In this document: piece after piece, positions 16,728-17,752 of the stretch
Layout of the letters: every line of letters starts with the position of its first letter
Position numbering within the stretch: position 1 is the first letter of the stretch
Program-made: the position numbers and the translations under genes
Notes under the pieces: generated by a model
Told to the model about the DNA's origin: nothing
The model's database searches: none
The model's input: only the letters and a program-made list of their open reading frames with translations
Assembly (NCBI GenBank): GCA_002367815.1
Contig: DFDG01000139.1
Location: 8,946 to 26,697, forward strand
Length of the DNA stretch: 17,752 bases
DNA from: Opitutaceae bacterium UBA3033
GTDB taxonomy: Bacteria > Verrucomicrobiota > Verrucomicrobiia > Opitutales > Opitutaceae
Direction of reading: 5' to 3'

Positions 16728-16756
16728 AATATATCAATATGCTTGCCAGCTTGCTA
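16728..16756 (-). promoter_or_regulatory. Candidate promoter of the di-iron operon
   Basis: On the minus strand TATATT (16728-16733, one mismatch to TATAAT) is preceded by a 17-nt spacer and a weak TAGCAA (16751-16756). The TATATT ends 6 nt before the ATG at 16721, which would put the transcript start at or beside the ATG, as in leaderless mRNAs. This fits the missing Shine-Dalgarno. The -35 is poor, consistent with activator dependence, but this is a sight reading. Confidence 0.4.
16741..16754. promoter_or_regulatory. Direct repeat GCTTGC-CA-GCTTGC, possible AraC operator
   Basis: Two GCTTGC half-sites, 8 bp apart start to start, lie in the 55-bp gap between the di-iron operon and the AraC-family gene. 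The second copy overlaps the -35 position of the operon promoter. AraC-type operators are often direct repeats, though usually spaced further apart. Function is only inferred from position. Confidence 0.3.
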
Positions 16757-16761
16757 TCTCT

Positions 16762-16769
16762 AAGAGGGA
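16762..16769 (+). promoter_or_regulatory. Shine-Dalgarno deciding the AraC-family start
   Basis: AAGAGGGA ends 7 nt before the ATG at 16777. It is one of the few clear ribosome-binding sites in the window, and it selects this ATG over the upstream ATG at 16720, which overlaps the opposite-strand start codon. Confidence 0.65.
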
Positions 16770-16776
16770 CTATCTT

Positions 16777-17601
16777 ATGTCTATTATTGACCGAGCTAAG
16801 TGGAAAAACCCATTTACCGGACAGGGATTGCGACTGCCGCACGGTATCCAAACGAGCAATTTCCAAATCCATGAAGTGGGCCTGATGCTGTTGGATGATC
16901 ATTGGCAGCACCACGCGGTATGCAGTCCTTTCTGGCGTTTATTTTATGAATTTTCAGCCGGCGCCTGGGTCGAATGTAATGGAAAACGTATAGAGCTGAA
17001 TAGTGATTCTGCCGTGTTATTGCCTGAAGGTTTGGTCTTTGATTGTGGAGGGGAAACCGGGGTCGAACATATGTGGCTCCATTTTTCAATGCATATGAGT
17101 AAAACACCTACTTTGCCGAAAATGTTGGTGATTGCGGCGGGAGCAGATTTTCGCGGTGTGGCCACCACTTTACAGTCTGCAACCAAACAGGGCAAAGCCG
17201 ATAGCGCACATCACCTGAGCATGGCGCTACTACATATGGCTTTTGCCGGGTTTGCACCGGGCTGGTTTGAGGCGCCAAGTCCACGTTTACAGCGCGTTTT
17301 TACATGGCTGGAGCAAAATATCGGAAACTCCATCAATAATGAGCAACTCGCTGCCCAAGCGGGGTTTGGAGTAGAAGCGTTTATTCGTTGGTTCAAATCC
17401 CATACCGGCCGGACCCCGGCGGCATATGTGGCTGAACAGCGCGTGCAGGAAGCCGGTCGAAGATTGGCCTTAAGTGATGATTCAATAGAGAATATAGCCG
17501 AAGGGGTAGGGTTTAGTAATCGCCATCATTTCAGTCGTGTTTTCAGCCGACATGCCGGTTGTGGGCCGGCTGCCTTCCGTCGTGGCGGCAGGCGAGGCTG
17601 A
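16777..17601 (+). CDS. AraC-family transcriptional regulator
   Basis: A 274-aa activator-type regulator. Residues 1-165 form a cupin-like effector-binding domain with the motif-like segments FWRLFYEF (52-59) and LLPEGLVFDCGGETGVEHMWLHF (81-103, in part). The C-terminal AraC/XylS domain (about 172-270) has two HTH motifs: LAAQAGFGVEAFIRWFKSHTG (191-211) with the first recognition helix, and IENIAEGVGFSNRHHFSRVF (237-256), the second and most conserved. The final P-A-A-F-R-R motif closes the domain. Effectors of such cupin domains are often sugars, but none is predictable here. It is divergent from the di-iron operon and probably controls it, with a possible direct-repeat operator in the gap. 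The ATG at 16777 follows a good Shine-Dalgarno; a frame extension to 16630 is less likely. No terminator was identified downstream. Confidence 0.9.
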   Translation: MSIIDRAKWKNPFTGQGLRLPHGIQTSNFQIHEVGLMLLDDHWQHHAVCSPFWRLFYEFSAGAWVECNGKRIELNSDSAVLLPEGLVFDCGGETGVEHMWLHFSMHMSKTPTLPKMLVIAAGADFRGVATTLQSATKQGKADSAHHLSMALLHMAFAGFAPGWFEAPSPRLQRVFTWLEQNIGNSINNEQLAAQAGFGVEAFIRWFKSHTGRTPAAYVAEQRVQEAGRRLALSDDSIENIAEGVGFSNRHHFSRVFSRHAGCGPAAFRRGGRRG

Positions 17602-17752
17602 CGGAGTAGGTATGTTTGCGCCAATTTGCCCTCTATATATTGGGTTTAAATATCGGCTTAAGTATATCAATAAAACCTTCTGAAAGGTAAGGCTTGTTCT
17701 GTCGCTTATTTTATATAGCTTACATCCGAACCTTCAACATTACCGTAAAAAT

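Noticed and set aside
16630..16776. Longer start for the AraC-family gene
   Set aside because: It overlaps the start of the opposite di-iron gene, while ATG 16777 has a good Shine-Dalgarno.

Overview
The window looks like chromosomal DNA from a free-living Gram-negative bacterium of the Verrucomicrobiota, probably close to the Pedosphaera/Limisphaerales group. This is inferred from gene content: a bacterial family B DNA polymerase, a DUF5069 protein, ThuA and Gfo/Idh/MocA proteins with a sugar-phosphate-isomerase-type TIM barrel, and very few Shine-Dalgarno sequences. No phage, transposon, CRISPR or plasmid genes are visible. Fourteen protein genes, one tRNA and one possible 16-codon peptide account for almost all of the DNA.

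Left part (1-8740): the 3' end of a family B DNA polymerase gene runs in from the left edge and converges with a DUF5069 gene. That gene lies downstream of ribonuclease R on the minus strand. Divergent from rnr is a plus-strand cluster: glycogen synthase (glgA), photolyase, a TIGR01777-type epimerase with an SRPBCC-like N-terminus, and nucleoside diphosphate kinase. The cluster closes with a hairpin/T-tract terminator. The glgA-photolyase junction is only 2 bp. A 16-codon ORF bridges photolyase and the epimerase, overlapping both.

Middle (8850-10442): a tRNA-Cys(GCA) with encoded CCA, then a membrane-anchored PAS sensor histidine kinase, both on the minus strand. The kinase gene has a single in-frame amber codon just after the phospho-acceptor helix, where the family normally has Gln. 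All other kinase motifs on both sides are intact. It is a recent pseudogene, a read-through gene, a split kinase or a base error.

Right part (10604-17601): a ThuA-like protein and a Gfo/Idh/MocA dehydrogenase form a plus-strand pair. A strong bidirectional terminator separates them from a convergent four-gene minus-strand operon. In transcription order that operon encodes a 495-aa ferritin-like di-iron protein, a glyoxalase-II-like metallo-beta-lactamase-fold hydrolase with an N-terminal HTH-like segment, a beta-hydroxyacid dehydrogenase and a TIM-barrel isomerase/epimerase. A divergent AraC-family regulator starts 55 bp from the operon. The layout (AraC regulator, di-iron enzyme, hydrolase, dehydrogenase, isomerase) suggests an inducible catabolic pathway with an unidentified substrate. 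This is the best candidate for something undescribed, and the substrate cannot be read from the sequence.
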